This document shows, one piece after another, positions 16,533-25,761 of a DNA stretch of 64,000 bases (positions are counted from its first letter, which is position 1; each line of letters begins with the position of its first letter). The stretch lies in assembly GCF_017833525.1 (NCBI RefSeq), contig NZ_JAFICD010000001.1, positions 744,001 through 808,000 on the forward strand, written 5' to 3'. Source of the stretch: Duganella sp. 1411 (GTDB lineage Bacteria; Pseudomonadota; Gammaproteobacteria; Burkholderiales; Burkholderiaceae_D). A program made the position numbers and the translations under genes. The notes beneath the pieces are model-generated. The model saw only the letters and a program-made list of their open reading frames with translations. It did no database searches and was not told where the DNA came from.

Positions 16533-17470
16533 GCGGCGCCGGCCCGCTGTCGATCCTGATCTACCACCGCGTGCTGGCCGCGCCGGACCCGTTGCTGCCC
16601 GGCGTGCCCGACGCCGCCACTTTCGAGCGCCACATGCGCCTGCTCAAGCGCTGCTTCCGCGTGCTGCCGCTGTCGGTGGCGCTGCGCCAGCTGCGCCACG
16701 GAACGCTGCCCGCGCGCGCGCTGTGCATCACCTTCGACGACGGCTACGCCGACAACGCCGAGCTGGCGCTGCCGATCCTCCGGCGCCACGGCTTGACGGC
16801 GACCTTTTTCATCGCCACCGCCTTCCTCGACGGCGGCCGCATGTGGAACGACGACGTCATCGACTACGTGCGGCAAGCCCCGCCCGGCCGCCTCGACTTT
16901 TCGATGGTGGGCTGCGGTTCGCTGCCCGGCCTGACCGTGGCGCAGAAAAGACAGGCGATCGACCAGGTGCTGACGCAACTGAAATACCTGCCGCTGGCGA
17001 CCCGGCAAGAGATGGCCGACCGGCTGGCGCCGCCGCGCCGCCAGGCGTTGATGATGACCTCGGGCCAGGTGCGCGCGCTGCAGGCGGCAGGCATGGAGCT
17101 GGGCGCCCACACCCATCGCCACCCGATCCTGACGGCCATGGCCGACGCCGACGCCTATGCCGACATGGCCGAGGGCAAGGCCGTGCTGGAAGCCATCACC
17201 GGCCGGCGCGCGACCTTGTTCGCCTATCCCAACGGCAAGCCGGACACCGATTACAACCGGCGCCACGCCGAGATGGCGCGCGCGCTGGGCTTCGAAGCGG
17301 CGCTGAGCACGGTCGCCGGCGCCGCCGGCCCGTCCAGCGATCCGTGGCAGCTGCCCCGCTACACGCCATGGCAGCGCGACGGCGCCCGCTTCGTGCTGCG
17401 GCTGGCGCTGAGCCGCTACCGCGAGAAGGTCAACCGTCGCGCAGCGCTGCCGCCGCTCCTTGGCGGCTGA
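16529..17470 (+). CDS. Polysaccharide deacetylase (NodB-type, CE4)
   Basis: A 313-residue protein. SILIYHRVL near the N-terminus and CITFDDGYADNAELALP near residues 66-82 give the Asp-Asp motif of carbohydrate esterase family 4. HTHRHPILT near residue 192 supplies the metal-binding histidines, and LFAYPNGKPDTDYN the following substrate-site block. It should remove N-acetyl groups from a polysaccharide or its precursor. No signal peptide is evident, so it may act in the cytoplasm or be exported by another route. Its last 41 bases overlap the convergent amidotransferase gene, so the final residues of both proteins are read from the same DNA. Confidence 0.88.
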   Translation: MSGAGPLSILIYHRVLAAPDPLLPGVPDAATFERHMRLLKRCFRVLPLSVALRQLRHGTLPARALCITFDDGYADNAELALPILRRHGLTATFFIATAFLDGGRMWNDDVIDYVRQAPPGRLDFSMVGCGSLPGLTVAQKRQAIDQVLTQLKYLPLATRQEMADRLAPPRRQALMMTSGQVRALQAAGMELGAHTHRHPILTAMADADAYADMAEGKAVLEAITGRRATLFAYPNGKPDTDYNRRHAEMARALGFEAALSTVAGAAGPSSDPWQLPRYTPWQRDGARFVLRLALSRYREKVNRRAALPPLLGG

Positions 17471-19313
17471 GCTCGGCCTCGCGGCGGACGGCCCGCTGGC
17501 GCAGCCATTGCTCCAGCATCATCAGCACCCACACCATCGTGCCGTGATAGGCCGGATGCTCCCGCACCAGCTTGCCGGTGAGCGTGTCGATGAAATCGGC
17601 GCGCACGATGCGGCGCGCCTTCAGGTCGCCCAGGCTGTCGAAGGCCAGCGCGCGCAGCCCCGCGTGCGTCTGCAGCCAGTGGCCGAACGGCAGGCCGAAA
17701 CCATGTTTCTTCTTGCGCAGGATGGCCGGCGGCAAATGGCCGCGCAGCGCCCGCTTGAAGAAATACCGCAGCCGCGTGCCTTTCAGCTTGTCTTCGGGGC
17801 TCAGCCGGGCCGAGAACGCCAGCATCTCGTCGCTCAGGAACGGAAACGCCGCCTCCAGGCCGGCCAGCTCACACGCCTTGCGCACCTTCGGCAAATCGTT
17901 GTCGGCCAGCGTGTAGCGCAGGTCGAGCGCCTGCATGCGGTTGATCTGGCTCAGTCCCTGCGTGTCCCAGTAGCAGGCGCTCAGCTGCGCGGCCGGCGCG
18001 CCCGGATCGACGGCGGCCAGGAATTCCGGATGCAACACCTCGGCCGCGCCATAACGGCGCAGCAGATTATAGGTGTCCAGCCGCGCCGGCATCGGCACCA
18101 TGGCCTGCTCGACATAGCTGCGCGCCTTGCGCAGCGGCCGCAAGTCCAGATTGCCGGCGACGCCGAACAGCAAGGGCTCCAGCACCACCTGGCGCAACGA
18201 CGACGGCACCTGCTCGTAGCGTTCGAACAGCGCCTGGCGCGCGTAGCGCTCATTGCCGCCGAACAATTCGTCACCGCCGTCGCCGCCCAACAGGCGCGAG
18301 ATGCCGTCCGCGCGCGCCATCGTCGCGCAACAGTAGGCCGGCACCGCCGAGGCGTTGCCGAACGGCTGGTCGCTGACGGCGGCGATGCGCGGGATCGCCG
18401 CCACCACGTCGTCGGCCGTCACGTACAGCTCGTGGTGGTCGGTGCCGAAGTGCCGGGCGGCGATACGGGCGTAACCCATCTCGTCGTAGCCGGGCACGTC
18501 GAAGCCGATCGAATACGTGCTGGGCCGGCTGCCCTGCACCTTGGCCAGCATCCCGGCCAGGGTCGAACTGTCGGTGCCGCCGCTGAGGAAGGCGCCGACG
18601 CGGGCGCCGCCGGCCGCGCGCAGCACCGATTGCTCCAGGGTCGACAGGAACTGCTCCCGGAGTTGCTCGAACGAATGCGTCTGGTCCTCGTCGAAGCGCA
18701 GCTTCCAGTAGCTGCCGCGCTCGATGCGACCGGGCCGGTAGTGCAGATATTCCCCCGGCAGCAGGCGGTACTGCTGCCGGTAGACGGCGCGCGGCGCCGG
18801 GATCATGTGGAAATACAGGTAGTTATACAGCGATTGCGCGTCCAGTTCGTCCTTCGCGGACGGATGCAGCCGCAAGGCGGCGCCCGAGGTGCCGAACAGC
18901 AGCCCGTGCGGCGTGCTCTGGTAATGCATCGGATACGTGGCGGCGCGGTCGACCGCCAGCAGCACCTGGCCCGTCAAACAATCGACCAGGCACACGGCGA
19001 ACGCGCCCGACAGCGCGGCGCACGCCTGCGGACCGCGCGCGCCCCACAGGCCGGCCAGCCGCAAGGCCACCTGTTCGGCGCTGCCGTCCAGCAGCGGCCG
19101 GCCCCAGACGGCCGCCAGCACGCCATCCTTCTTGTGCAGGCTGATACTGTCCGTCGGCGCCGCGACCGCCAGCCCGCACGAGCCGGATTGCAAGGTGCGC
19201 ACCGGGCTGGCGTCGAACTCGGCCATGCGCTCGCCCATGCGCCGCAGCAGCGCGGCGCTGTCGCCGCCGATCTCGTCCTGGAGCCGGCCCAGGTAGCCGC
19301 AGATGCCGCTCAT
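17430..19313 (-). CDS. Asparagine-synthetase-like enzyme with Ser in place of the catalytic Cys2
   Basis: A 627-residue protein with the two-domain layout of asparagine synthetase B. The start at 19313 overlaps the upstream decarboxylase stop (ATGA at 19310-19313). The N-terminus is MSGICGYLGR: the residue exposed after Met removal is Ser, not the Cys needed for class-II glutaminase chemistry, and the nearest Cys is at position 5. The ATP-pyrophosphatase loop SGGTDSS (244-250) and LLGGDGGDELFGG are intact. The enzyme therefore probably adenylates a carboxylate but uses free ammonia, an amine or an internal nucleophile, as beta-lactam synthetase does. Its pairing with a decarboxylase suggests an amine-containing substituent. 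Confidence 0.85.
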   Translation of the reverse strand: MSGICGYLGRLQDEIGGDSAALLRRMGERMAEFDASPVRTLQSGSCGLAVAAPTDSISLHKKDGVLAAVWGRPLLDGSAEQVALRLAGLWGARGPQACAALSGAFAVCLVDCLTGQVLLAVDRAATYPMHYQSTPHGLLFGTSGAALRLHPSAKDELDAQSLYNYLYFHMIPAPRAVYRQQYRLLPGEYLHYRPGRIERGSYWKLRFDEDQTHSFEQLREQFLSTLEQSVLRAAGGARVGAFLSGGTDSSTLAGMLAKVQGSRPSTYSIGFDVPGYDEMGYARIAARHFGTDHHELYVTADDVVAAIPRIAAVSDQPFGNASAVPAYCCATMARADGISRLLGGDGGDELFGGNERYARQALFERYEQVPSSLRQVVLEPLLFGVAGNLDLRPLRKARSYVEQAMVPMPARLDTYNLLRRYGAAEVLHPEFLAAVDPGAPAAQLSACYWDTQGLSQINRMQALDLRYTLADNDLPKVRKACELAGLEAAFPFLSDEMLAFSARLSPEDKLKGTRLRYFFKRALRGHLPPAILRKKKHGFGLPFGHWLQTHAGLRALAFDSLGDLKARRIVRADFIDTLTGKLVREHPAYHGTMVWVLMMLEQWLRQRAVRREAELSRQGAAAALRDG

Positions 19314-20554
19314 ACCAGCACCTCGAGCGGCGCGGGATGGCCGAGGAAGGCGGTCGGGCTGGCGGTGAGCCCGTACGCGCCGGACTGGAACACCACCACC
19401 AGGTCGCCAACGTCGGCGCGGGCCAGCTCCACCCGGTCGGCCAGCAGGTCCAGCGGCGTGCACAAGGGGCCGACCACGCTGACCGTCTCGCGCGCGCCGC
19501 CGTGCACGCGGTTGCCGATGGCGACCGGATAATTCTTGCGGATGACCTGGCCGAAGTTGCCGGACGCCGCCAAGTGCTGGTGCATGCCGCCGTCGGTGAT
19601 CAGGAACAGCTGGCCGTGCGAGTGCTTGCGTTCAATCACACGGCACACGTAAATACCGGCCTCGGCCACCAGATAGCGGCCCATTTCCAGTATCAACCGG
19701 GTGTCCGGCCGCTCGCGCCGCAGCGCGCGCATGGTCGCGTCGAGGCCGTCGGCCACCGCCGCCAGGTCGAGCGCGCGCTCGCCGGGGAAGTACGGCACGC
19801 CGAGGCCGCCGCCGATATTGAGCGCGCGCAGCGGCGACGGCGCGAACTCGGCCAGTTCCAGCGCCAGCGCCACACTCAGCCGCTGGGCCTCGCAGATGGC
19901 CGCCGCCGACAGGTTCTGGGCGCCGCAAAACAGGTGAAAACCGTGGAAATCGAGCCCCAGCCGCCCCAGCCTGCGCAGCATGGCCGGCACCCGCGCCGCG
20001 TCGACGCCGAACTGGCGCGCACCGCCGGCCATCTTCATGCCGGCGTGTTTCAGCTCGAAATCGGGATTGACGCGCACCGCCACCCGCGGCGTGATGCCGA
20101 GCAGCTCGCCGACGGCGGCCACGCGCTGCATCTCTTCCTCCGACTCCAGATGCAGCAGCACGCCGGCCGCCACCGCCGCGCGCAGCTCGGCGTTGCTTTT
20201 GCCGGGACCGGCGAAACCGATGCACGACGGCCGCATGCCGGCGTCCAGCGCCGTCTTCATCTCGCCGGCCGAGGCGATGTCGAAACCGTCGACCAGTCCG
20301 GCCATCAGCTGCACCACCGCCGGCATCGGATTGGCTTTCATCGCGTAATGCAGCAGCACGCCCTCGGGCAACACCCGGCGCAGCAATTCCACGCGCGAGC
20401 GGATATGATCGCGCTCGTAGGCATAGAACGGCGTGCGGCCGACCCGCTCGGCCAGCCGCGTCAGCAGCACGCCGCCCAATTGCAGGCAATCATCCTGCAC
20501 CGGAAACTGTTTCTGCGCCGCGTGTCGCGGCAGATCGTCGGTCGTGGGCCCCAT
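19310..20554 (-). CDS. PLP-dependent decarboxylase, exosortase-A associated (TIGR03099-like)
   Basis: A 414-residue fold-type III PLP enzyme related to diaminopimelate and ornithine decarboxylases. The PLP lysine is Lys73 in LHYAMKANPMPAVV. GIDVASAGE-type sequence follows (VDGFDIASAGEMKTAL), with the phosphate-binding glycine run LNIGGGLGVPY and the C-terminal residues CTPLDLLADRV and FQSGAYGLTAS. In exosortase loci this family normally sits with an acyl-CoA ligase and an acyl carrier protein. Here the carrier protein is present across the divergent gap, but no separate ligase is seen. The substrate amino acid is unknown. The 190 bases upstream hold no gene and probably the divergent promoters. 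Confidence 0.9.
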   Translation of the reverse strand: MGPTTDDLPRHAAQKQFPVQDDCLQLGGVLLTRLAERVGRTPFYAYERDHIRSRVELLRRVLPEGVLLHYAMKANPMPAVVQLMAGLVDGFDIASAGEMKTALDAGMRPSCIGFAGPGKSNAELRAAVAAGVLLHLESEEEMQRVAAVGELLGITPRVAVRVNPDFELKHAGMKMAGGARQFGVDAARVPAMLRRLGRLGLDFHGFHLFCGAQNLSAAAICEAQRLSVALALELAEFAPSPLRALNIGGGLGVPYFPGERALDLAAVADGLDATMRALRRERPDTRLILEMGRYLVAEAGIYVCRVIERKHSHGQLFLITDGGMHQHLAASGNFGQVIRKNYPVAIGNRVHGGARETVSVVGPLCTPLDLLADRVELARADVGDLVVVFQSGAYGLTASPTAFLGHPAPLEVLV

Positions 20555-20744
20555 GGCAGCGCTTTCAGGAAGTCGGGTTCAGGTTGTTATGTCCAGGCAA
20601 GGCGAAAAATCCATCCTCTATCATTGAGACAATCGGCCCCGGGGTTATTGACGCTCGTCAAGCCCACGGCATGCTTGTGCTGGCGCAAACCTGTTTGCCG
20701 CACGCCATTGTCTAATCTATGCTCCACCTCGCTCGATCACTCCC

Positions 20745-21488
20745 ATGAACACTGGCCTGCGTCACACACTCACGCAACTGGGCTGGCTCAACGCCGCCCT
20801 GTACTGGCTCGGACGCTCGCTCGACAAGGCCAGCGCCGGACGCTGGTCCCTGCACCGCTACCGCTTCGTCGCGCAATACGTGGGCGACCAGCCGCTGTGC
20901 GCCGGCCGCGGCGCCGATATCGACATCGCCGCCCACACCTGGGACCAGGCGGTGCCGGCGGCCTATCCGCGTCCGGCCGCCGTGGTCCGCGAGCGCTTCG
21001 CCCAAGGGGCTTACAGCCTGGCCGCGTGGCGCCACGGCCGTTTGGCCGGCTACCTGTGGCTGGTGCTCGACGCCTATCAGGAGGACGAGGTGCGCGTGCG
21101 CTACCGCCTGCCGCGCGCCGACGCCAGCTGGGACTTCGACGTCTGGATCGCGCCGGACGAGCGGCTCGGCTGGGCCTTCCCGCGCCTGTGGGACGCGGCG
21201 CGCCAACAGCTGCGCGAGCGCGGCGTGCGCTGGACCTGCAGCCGCATCTCCGCCTTCAACCCCGCCTCGCTGCGCGCGCACGCCCGCATCGGCACCGTGC
21301 GCCTGGGCGACGCGCTGTTCGTGCGCTGCGGCGAATGGCAGTGGATGTTCGCCACGGTGGCGCCCTACATCCACCTGTCGCGTCACGACGCGTCCTTTCC
21401 ACAACTGACCTTCGACACCGGCGCGCTGGCCGATGTCGCCCCACCGGAGCCGCCATGTCCACCATCGAAAAAGTCTGCGACGTCTTGA
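20745..21488 (+). CDS. GNAT family N-acetyltransferase
   Basis: A 247-residue protein beginning MNTGLRHTLTQLGWLNAALYW. The GNAT core is visible from about residue 80 to 230: an acceptor half (AAWRHGRLAGYLWLVLDAY), then FDVWIAPDERLGWAFPRLWDAA and SAFNPASLRAHARIGTVRLG, the last resembling the terminal alpha/beta unit of GNAT proteins. It probably acylates an amine. It is the first gene of a three-gene plus-strand run and overlaps the carrier-protein gene by 34 bases. Being divergent from the decarboxylase, it may acylate that enzyme's amine product or a sugar carrying it; this is inference. Confidence 0.75.
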   Translation: MNTGLRHTLTQLGWLNAALYWLGRSLDKASAGRWSLHRYRFVAQYVGDQPLCAGRGADIDIAAHTWDQAVPAAYPRPAAVVRERFAQGAYSLAAWRHGRLAGYLWLVLDAYQEDEVRVRYRLPRADASWDFDVWIAPDERLGWAFPRLWDAARQQLRERGVRWTCSRISAFNPASLRAHARIGTVRLGDALFVRCGEWQWMFATVAPYIHLSRHDASFPQLTFDTGALADVAPPEPPCPPSKKSATS

Positions 21489-21718
21489 GAACCACGCTGG
21501 GCCTGGGGCGCACGCCGCTGGACGCCGGCACCGCGCTGCTGGGCAGCCTGCCGGAACTCGATTCGATGGCGGTGGTGAACCTGCTGCTGGCACTCGAGGA
21601 CCACTTCGGCATCACGGTGCACGACGACGAGATCGGCGCGCGCCACTTCGCCACCGTGGCAACGTTGGCCGATTTTGTACAAGCCAAGCTGGCGGCGCCC
21701 CGGAAGGAGCAACCATGA
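21455..21718 (+). CDS. Acyl carrier protein
   Basis: An 87-residue acidic helical protein with the phosphopantetheine site ELDSMAVVNLL, Ser37 being the attachment point. The length and layout match stand-alone carrier proteins of exosortase-A loci. The ATG lies inside the end of the GNAT gene, preceded by GGAG at a suitable distance, and the stop overlaps the TPR gene (ATGA at 21715-21718). It would carry an acyl or aminoacyl group as a thioester for transfer within this module. No phosphopantetheinyl transferase or separate loading ligase is present nearby; the adenylation domain at 7428-9908 is one candidate loader. Confidence 0.9.
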   Translation: MSTIEKVCDVLRTTLGLGRTPLDAGTALLGSLPELDSMAVVNLLLALEDHFGITVHDDEIGARHFATVATLADFVQAKLAAPRKEQP

Positions 21719-22350
21719 AACCGTCCGCGCTCATATTGCTGTCCATCGCGCTCGCCGGCCAGGCGATGGCCGCCGCCACGACGGCGGGCTCCGACTGTCC
21801 GGCCTACGTCCAGCACAAACCGGGCGGCGACTACACCGACGCCGACGACCGCGAAGGCCTGGGCGTGGTCGAACAATTCCACTTCACGCCCGACGTCGAA
21901 GGACTGGTAAAAGGCGCCTCGGGACCGCTGGGCGGCGACATCGGCTACACGCTGGAGCATTTTCCCAACCACCACCGCGCGCTGGGCGCGATGACAAGGC
22001 TGGCGCTGCGCGACAAAAACCGCAAACCGAACGGCGCGAACTATACGATCGACTGCTATTTCGAGCGCGCCATCCAGTTCCGGCCGAAGGACGCCAAGGT
22101 GCGTTCGCTGTTTGGCAGCTATCTGCTGGCGCTGGGCCAGGCCGACGCCGCGCTCGATCAGCTGGAACGGGCGGCCGCTCTGGAACCGGGCAATCCCACG
22201 GCCCACTACAATCTCGGCCTGATTTATCTGAAGAGGAAGGACTACGACAAGGCCCGCGCCAGCGCCGAGAAGGCCTACGGCATGGGCTTCCCGCTACCCG
22301 GCCTGAAAAACAAACTGATCGCCGCCGGCCAGTGGCGCGGCGAGCAGTGA
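21715..22350 (+). CDS. Exported TPR-repeat protein
   Basis: A 211-residue protein with a signal peptide (MKPSALILLSIALAGQAMA, cleavage probably after the following AA). It contains two to three tetratricopeptide repeats in residues 100-200, for example LGQADAALDQLERAAALEPG and NLGLIYLKRKDYDKA. It overlaps the carrier-protein stop by 4 bases and ends 2 bases before the convergent prsR. TPR proteins usually act as scaffolds, so a periplasmic assembly role in polysaccharide export or protein sorting is likely. No partner is identifiable from sequence. Confidence 0.82.
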   Translation: MKPSALILLSIALAGQAMAAATTAGSDCPAYVQHKPGGDYTDADDREGLGVVEQFHFTPDVEGLVKGASGPLGGDIGYTLEHFPNHHRALGAMTRLALRDKNRKPNGANYTIDCYFERAIQFRPKDAKVRSLFGSYLLALGQADAALDQLERAAALEPGNPTAHYNLGLIYLKRKDYDKARASAEKAYGMGFPLPGLKNKLIAAGQWRGEQ

Positions 22351-22352
22351 CG

Positions 22353-23699
22353 TTATTTCAGGCCGTGATGGTTCATCAAATCGTACAGGGTCGGGCGGCT
22401 AATGCCCAATAACTCGGCCGCCTTGACGATATTGCCATCCACCCGCGCCAGCGCCTTGACCATCACCTTGTATTCGGCCGCGTCGCGCGCCTGGCGCAGG
22501 TTGACGCTTTCCTCTTCGGCCGCGCCGTCGGGCAGCCCCAGATCGGCGGCCGTGATCTGCGGGCCGTCGGCCATGATCACCGCGCGCCGGATGCAGTTCT
22601 CCATCTCGCGCACGTTGCCCGGCCAGGCGTAGGATTCGATCGCCGCCAGCGCCTCCGGACTGAAATTGAGCACCGAGCGCGATTCGCTGGCGCAGAACTT
22701 GTTCTTGAAATGGTGCGCCAGCAGCGCGCTGTCGCCGACCCGGTCGCGCAGCGGCGGTATCGTCAGCACGATCTCGCTGAGGCGGTAGTACAAGTCCTCG
22801 CGGAAGCGCCCCGCCTCGGCCAGCGCCTTCAGGTTTTGATGGGTCGCGCAGACGATGCGCACGTCGATGCTGATTTCGCTCCTGCCGCCGACCCGCTCGA
22901 TCACGCGCTCCTGCAGGAAGCGCAGCAGCTTGGCCTGCAGCGCCAGCGCCATGTCGCCGATTTCGTCGAGGAAGAAGGTGCCGCCGTGCGCCAGTTCCAG
23001 CTTGCCCAGGGTTTGCCGCTGGGCGCCGGTGAACGCGCCCTTCTCGTAGCCGAACAACTCACTCTCGAGCAACTGCTCGGGGATGGCGGCGCAATTGATG
23101 GCGACGAAGCGCTTGTCGGCCCGCGCGCTCAAATGATGCAGCCCGCGCGCGATCAACTCCTTGCCGCTGCCGGAGTCGCCCAACAGCATCACGGTCGCCG
23201 ACGACGGCGCCACCTTCTCGACGTTGCGGCACACCTTCAGCATGCCCGGATCGCGGCTGATGATGCCGGCCAGCGGCGAATCGGACTGGATCTGCAGCAT
23301 GCGGCGGTTCTCCTGCTGGATCGCGTGCAGATAGAAGGCGCGCGCGATCACCAGCGCCAGGGCGTCGCCGTCAAGCGGCTTTTGGTGGAAATCGTAGGCG
23401 CCCATGGCGATCGCCTTGAGCGCGTGCGCGCGCTCCTGGCTGCCGGACAGGATGATGACCTTGGTGTCGGGCGACGCCGCCAGTATCTGCTGCAGCAGCG
23501 CCAGGCCCTCGCTGGCGCCGTCCGGGTCGGGCGGCAGGCCCAGGTCCATCGTCGCCACCGCCGGCTGGTGGCGGCGCAGCTGCGCCATCGCCGACTCGCG
23601 GTCGCCGGCCACCACCACCTCGTACGCGTCCAGGCTCCAGCGCAGCTGCTTTTGCAGCCCCGCGTCGTCCTCGACCACCAGCAGCTTATGTTTCCCCAT
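22353..23699 (-). CDS. prsR: PEP-CTERM system response regulator, sigma-54 activator
   Basis: A 448-residue NtrC-type regulator. The receiver domain (1-120) has the acidic pocket VVEDD and phospho-acceptor Asp52 in [10 protein letters not shown]. The AAA+ domain follows, with Walker A GDSGSGKE, the sigma-54 contact loop EKGAFTGAQ and Walker [12 protein letters not shown]. The C-terminal Fis-type helix-turn-helix ends [20 protein letters not shown]. It pairs with the kinase PrsK immediately upstream, with a 14-base overlap. In this family the regulator activates PEP-CTERM and polysaccharide genes from sigma-54 promoters. I did not find a convincing -24/-12 site in the window. Confidence 0.93.
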   Translation of the reverse strand: MGKHKLLVVEDDAGLQKQLRWSLDAYEVVVAGDRESAMAQLRRHQPAVATMDLGLPPDPDGASEGLALLQQILAASPDTKVIILSGSQERAHALKAIAMGAYDFHQKPLDGDALALVIARAFYLHAIQQENRRMLQIQSDSPLAGIISRDPGMLKVCRNVEKVAPSSATVMLLGDSGSGKELIARGLHHLSARADKRFVAINCAAIPEQLLESELFGYEKGAFTGAQRQTLGKLELAHGGTFFLDEIGDMALALQAKLLRFLQERVIERVGGRSEISIDVRIVCATHQNLKALAEAGRFREDLYYRLSEIVLTIPPLRDRVGDSALLAHHFKNKFCASESRSVLNFSPEALAAIESYAWPGNVREMENCIRRAVIMADGPQITAADLGLPDGAAEEESVNLRQARDAAEYKVMVKALARVDGNIVKAAELLGISRPTLYDLMNHHGLK

Positions 23700-25761
23700 G
23701 CTTTACTCCCATTAGGTTAGTCATCCGCAGCGGCAGCGTGACGCGGAACGTGGTGCCCTGGCCCGGCGCGCTGGTCACCTCGAGCTGTCCGCCGACCTCG
23801 CGCAGGTACTCGCGGCTCTCGAACACGCCGATGCCCATGCCGGCCGTCTTGGTCGACTCGAAGGGCTTGAACAACCGCTCCCGGATGAACTCCTCCGTCA
23901 TGCCGTGGCCCGTGTCGCTCAACTCGATGACGGCGGTCTCGCCGGCCCGCAGCAGCCTGACGGCGACCGCGCCATCGCGCGGCGTCGCCTCCACCGCGTT
24001 TTGAATCAGATGTCCAATCACGCGCTCGAGCCGCTGCCGGTCGGCCAGCACCGTCAGGCCGGCGGCGCGCAGGTCCAGCGTCGGCTTGGGCAGCAGCGCC
24101 GCGCAGCCCTTGACCGCCTGCGCCAGCAATTGGTCCAGCGCCAGCGGCGCGGCGACGTCCGGCGTCTGGTCGCGCCGCAGTTTGAGCAGCAGCTGCTTCA
24201 TCTTGTCGAGCGAATGCGACACCGTTTCCAGCATATCTTCCTGAAATTCAGGCTTGGCCTTGTGACGCTCGGCGTTAATCAGCAACAAAGACAGCTGCGA
24301 CACCAGGTTCTTCAAGTCGTGCACGATGAAGGTCGACATGCGGTTGAACGACTCGAACTGGCGCGCCACCGCCAGGTTGTCGGCCGACTCGCGGTGCGCC
24401 AGATAGCTGGCGGCCTGGCTGCCGGCGATCTTGAGCACGTCGCGCACCTCCCAGTTCAGTTGCAGCGCGGTGCGCGGGCGCGCCAGGCAGATAAAGCCGT
24501 ACAGCCGCCGCTCCAGCATCAGCGGCACCACCAGCCACAGGCTCGGGATATCGGTCAGCCAGGCCGGCAGCGCCAGATCGCCGTAGCGGCGCGGATGGCG
24601 GCGCCACTCCGGCATCTCGATCACCCAGCGCCGCCGCTCCAGGAACCGGCACATGTCGCCGTCGGCGCGCGCTTCCTGCTTCGGCGCCGCCATGTTCCAG
24701 CTGGCGGCGGGTTGAAAGCGCTCGCCGTCGCGGCGCAGCCACAACACGCCGGCCGGGCTCTCGACCAGGCCGGCCACCGCCTGGATGGCCCGCTCCGACA
24801 GCGGCCCGCCCTCCTCGGCCAGTTGGTGCGTGCAGCGCTGCCATTCGTGCCGGTAGTCGTAGCGCCCCTGATAGAAATGCTTGCTGATGAAGATCTTGAG
24901 CCTGGCCCGCATCGTCCCGGAAAACAGCACCACCGCCAGCAGCAGCGCCGCGCCGGCCAGGCACACCAGTTGCATGAACGCGCCCCAAGCGCCGCCGATG
25001 TAGCGCAGATACCACGCGCTGCCCGCCATCGCCAGCAGATACAGCGCGGAGCCCAGCAGCGCGGCCGAGCGGAACATGATCTGGCGCGACAGCAGCAAGC
25101 CCGGCGTCCACACCGGATTGCGCGTGGCGGCCACCGCCAGCAGCGGCGCGCTCAGGGCGTTGACGACGCCGCGCGCGGCCCAGATGTCCTCGTGTATCCG
25201 GCGGAACAGCAAGGCGTCGCTGTACAGGTAGAAGTCGTAGGCGAACAAGGCGCCGATGCCCAGGCAGGCGAACTTGATGCCCCAGCGCGCATTCTGCTGC
25301 GCGCCGCGATACACATGCTCGACCAGCAGCATGCCCAGCACGGCCAGCGCCAGCCGCAGCACCGTCAGCGCCACGTTCGGCATCGCCGCCGGCGGCATCA
25401 GCGTGGCCGCCAGCTGCGCCACCACCAGCGCGGCGACGCCGCCCAGCCAGACCCGCAAGCGACGGCCGCTGGTGCCCAGCGCCAGCAACACCACCAGCCA
25501 GGCCGCCGTGCGCAGCACCTCCGGCCCGTCGATCAAGCACGGCCACGCGCGGTCGATCGCGCCGGCGGCCGCCGCCACGCCGGCCCACAGCGCCGTCAGC
25601 AGGCCGGCCGCGCCAAACGCGCGGGCGTGCGGCCGCGCGCGCCAACGCGTCAGCATCAACAGCGCCAACAACAGGAAAGCCGCCGCCGCCACGCCGTAGC
25701 TGGCCGCCGGCGCCGCCTGGGCCGGCCACTGGCTTACCCACTGCGGCCAGTCCCGGCGCAT
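23686..25761 (-). CDS. prsK: XrtA/PEP-CTERM system histidine kinase
   Basis: A 691-residue membrane kinase. The N-terminal 280 residues contain about eight to ten hydrophobic segments. A GAF-like region follows (residues about 320-460), then the dimerisation His481 in STFIVHDLKNLVSQLSLLL and an ATPase domain with HLIQNAVEAT, ELSDTGHGMT and TAGMGIGVFESR. It ends inside prsR, its response regulator. The start at 25761 shares one base with the sugar-transferase stop (TGATG), so the sugar transferase, prsK and prsR form one transcript. Open frame continues upstream, but only as a shadow of the sugar transferase gene. Confidence 0.93.
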   Translation of the reverse strand: MRRDWPQWVSQWPAQAAPAASYGVAAAAFLLLALLMLTRWRARPHARAFGAAGLLTALWAGVAAAAGAIDRAWPCLIDGPEVLRTAAWLVVLLALGTSGRRLRVWLGGVAALVVAQLAATLMPPAAMPNVALTVLRLALAVLGMLLVEHVYRGAQQNARWGIKFACLGIGALFAYDFYLYSDALLFRRIHEDIWAARGVVNALSAPLLAVAATRNPVWTPGLLLSRQIMFRSAALLGSALYLLAMAGSAWYLRYIGGAWGAFMQLVCLAGAALLLAVVLFSGTMRARLKIFISKHFYQGRYDYRHEWQRCTHQLAEEGGPLSERAIQAVAGLVESPAGVLWLRRDGERFQPAASWNMAAPKQEARADGDMCRFLERRRWVIEMPEWRRHPRRYGDLALPAWLTDIPSLWLVVPLMLERRLYGFICLARPRTALQLNWEVRDVLKIAGSQAASYLAHRESADNLAVARQFESFNRMSTFIVHDLKNLVSQLSLLLINAERHKAKPEFQEDMLETVSHSLDKMKQLLLKLRRDQTPDVAAPLALDQLLAQAVKGCAALLPKPTLDLRAAGLTVLADRQRLERVIGHLIQNAVEATPRDGAVAVRLLRAGETAVIELSDTGHGMTEEFIRERLFKPFESTKTAGMGIGVFESREYLREVGGQLEVTSAPGQGTTFRVTLPLRMTNLMGVKHGET

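Noticed and set aside
20681..20699. A sigma-54-like site (TGGCGC ... TTTGC) before the GNAT gene
   Set aside because: The GG and GC elements are 13 bases apart rather than 10, so it does not fit a -24/-12 promoter. No other convincing sigma-54 site was seen in the window.
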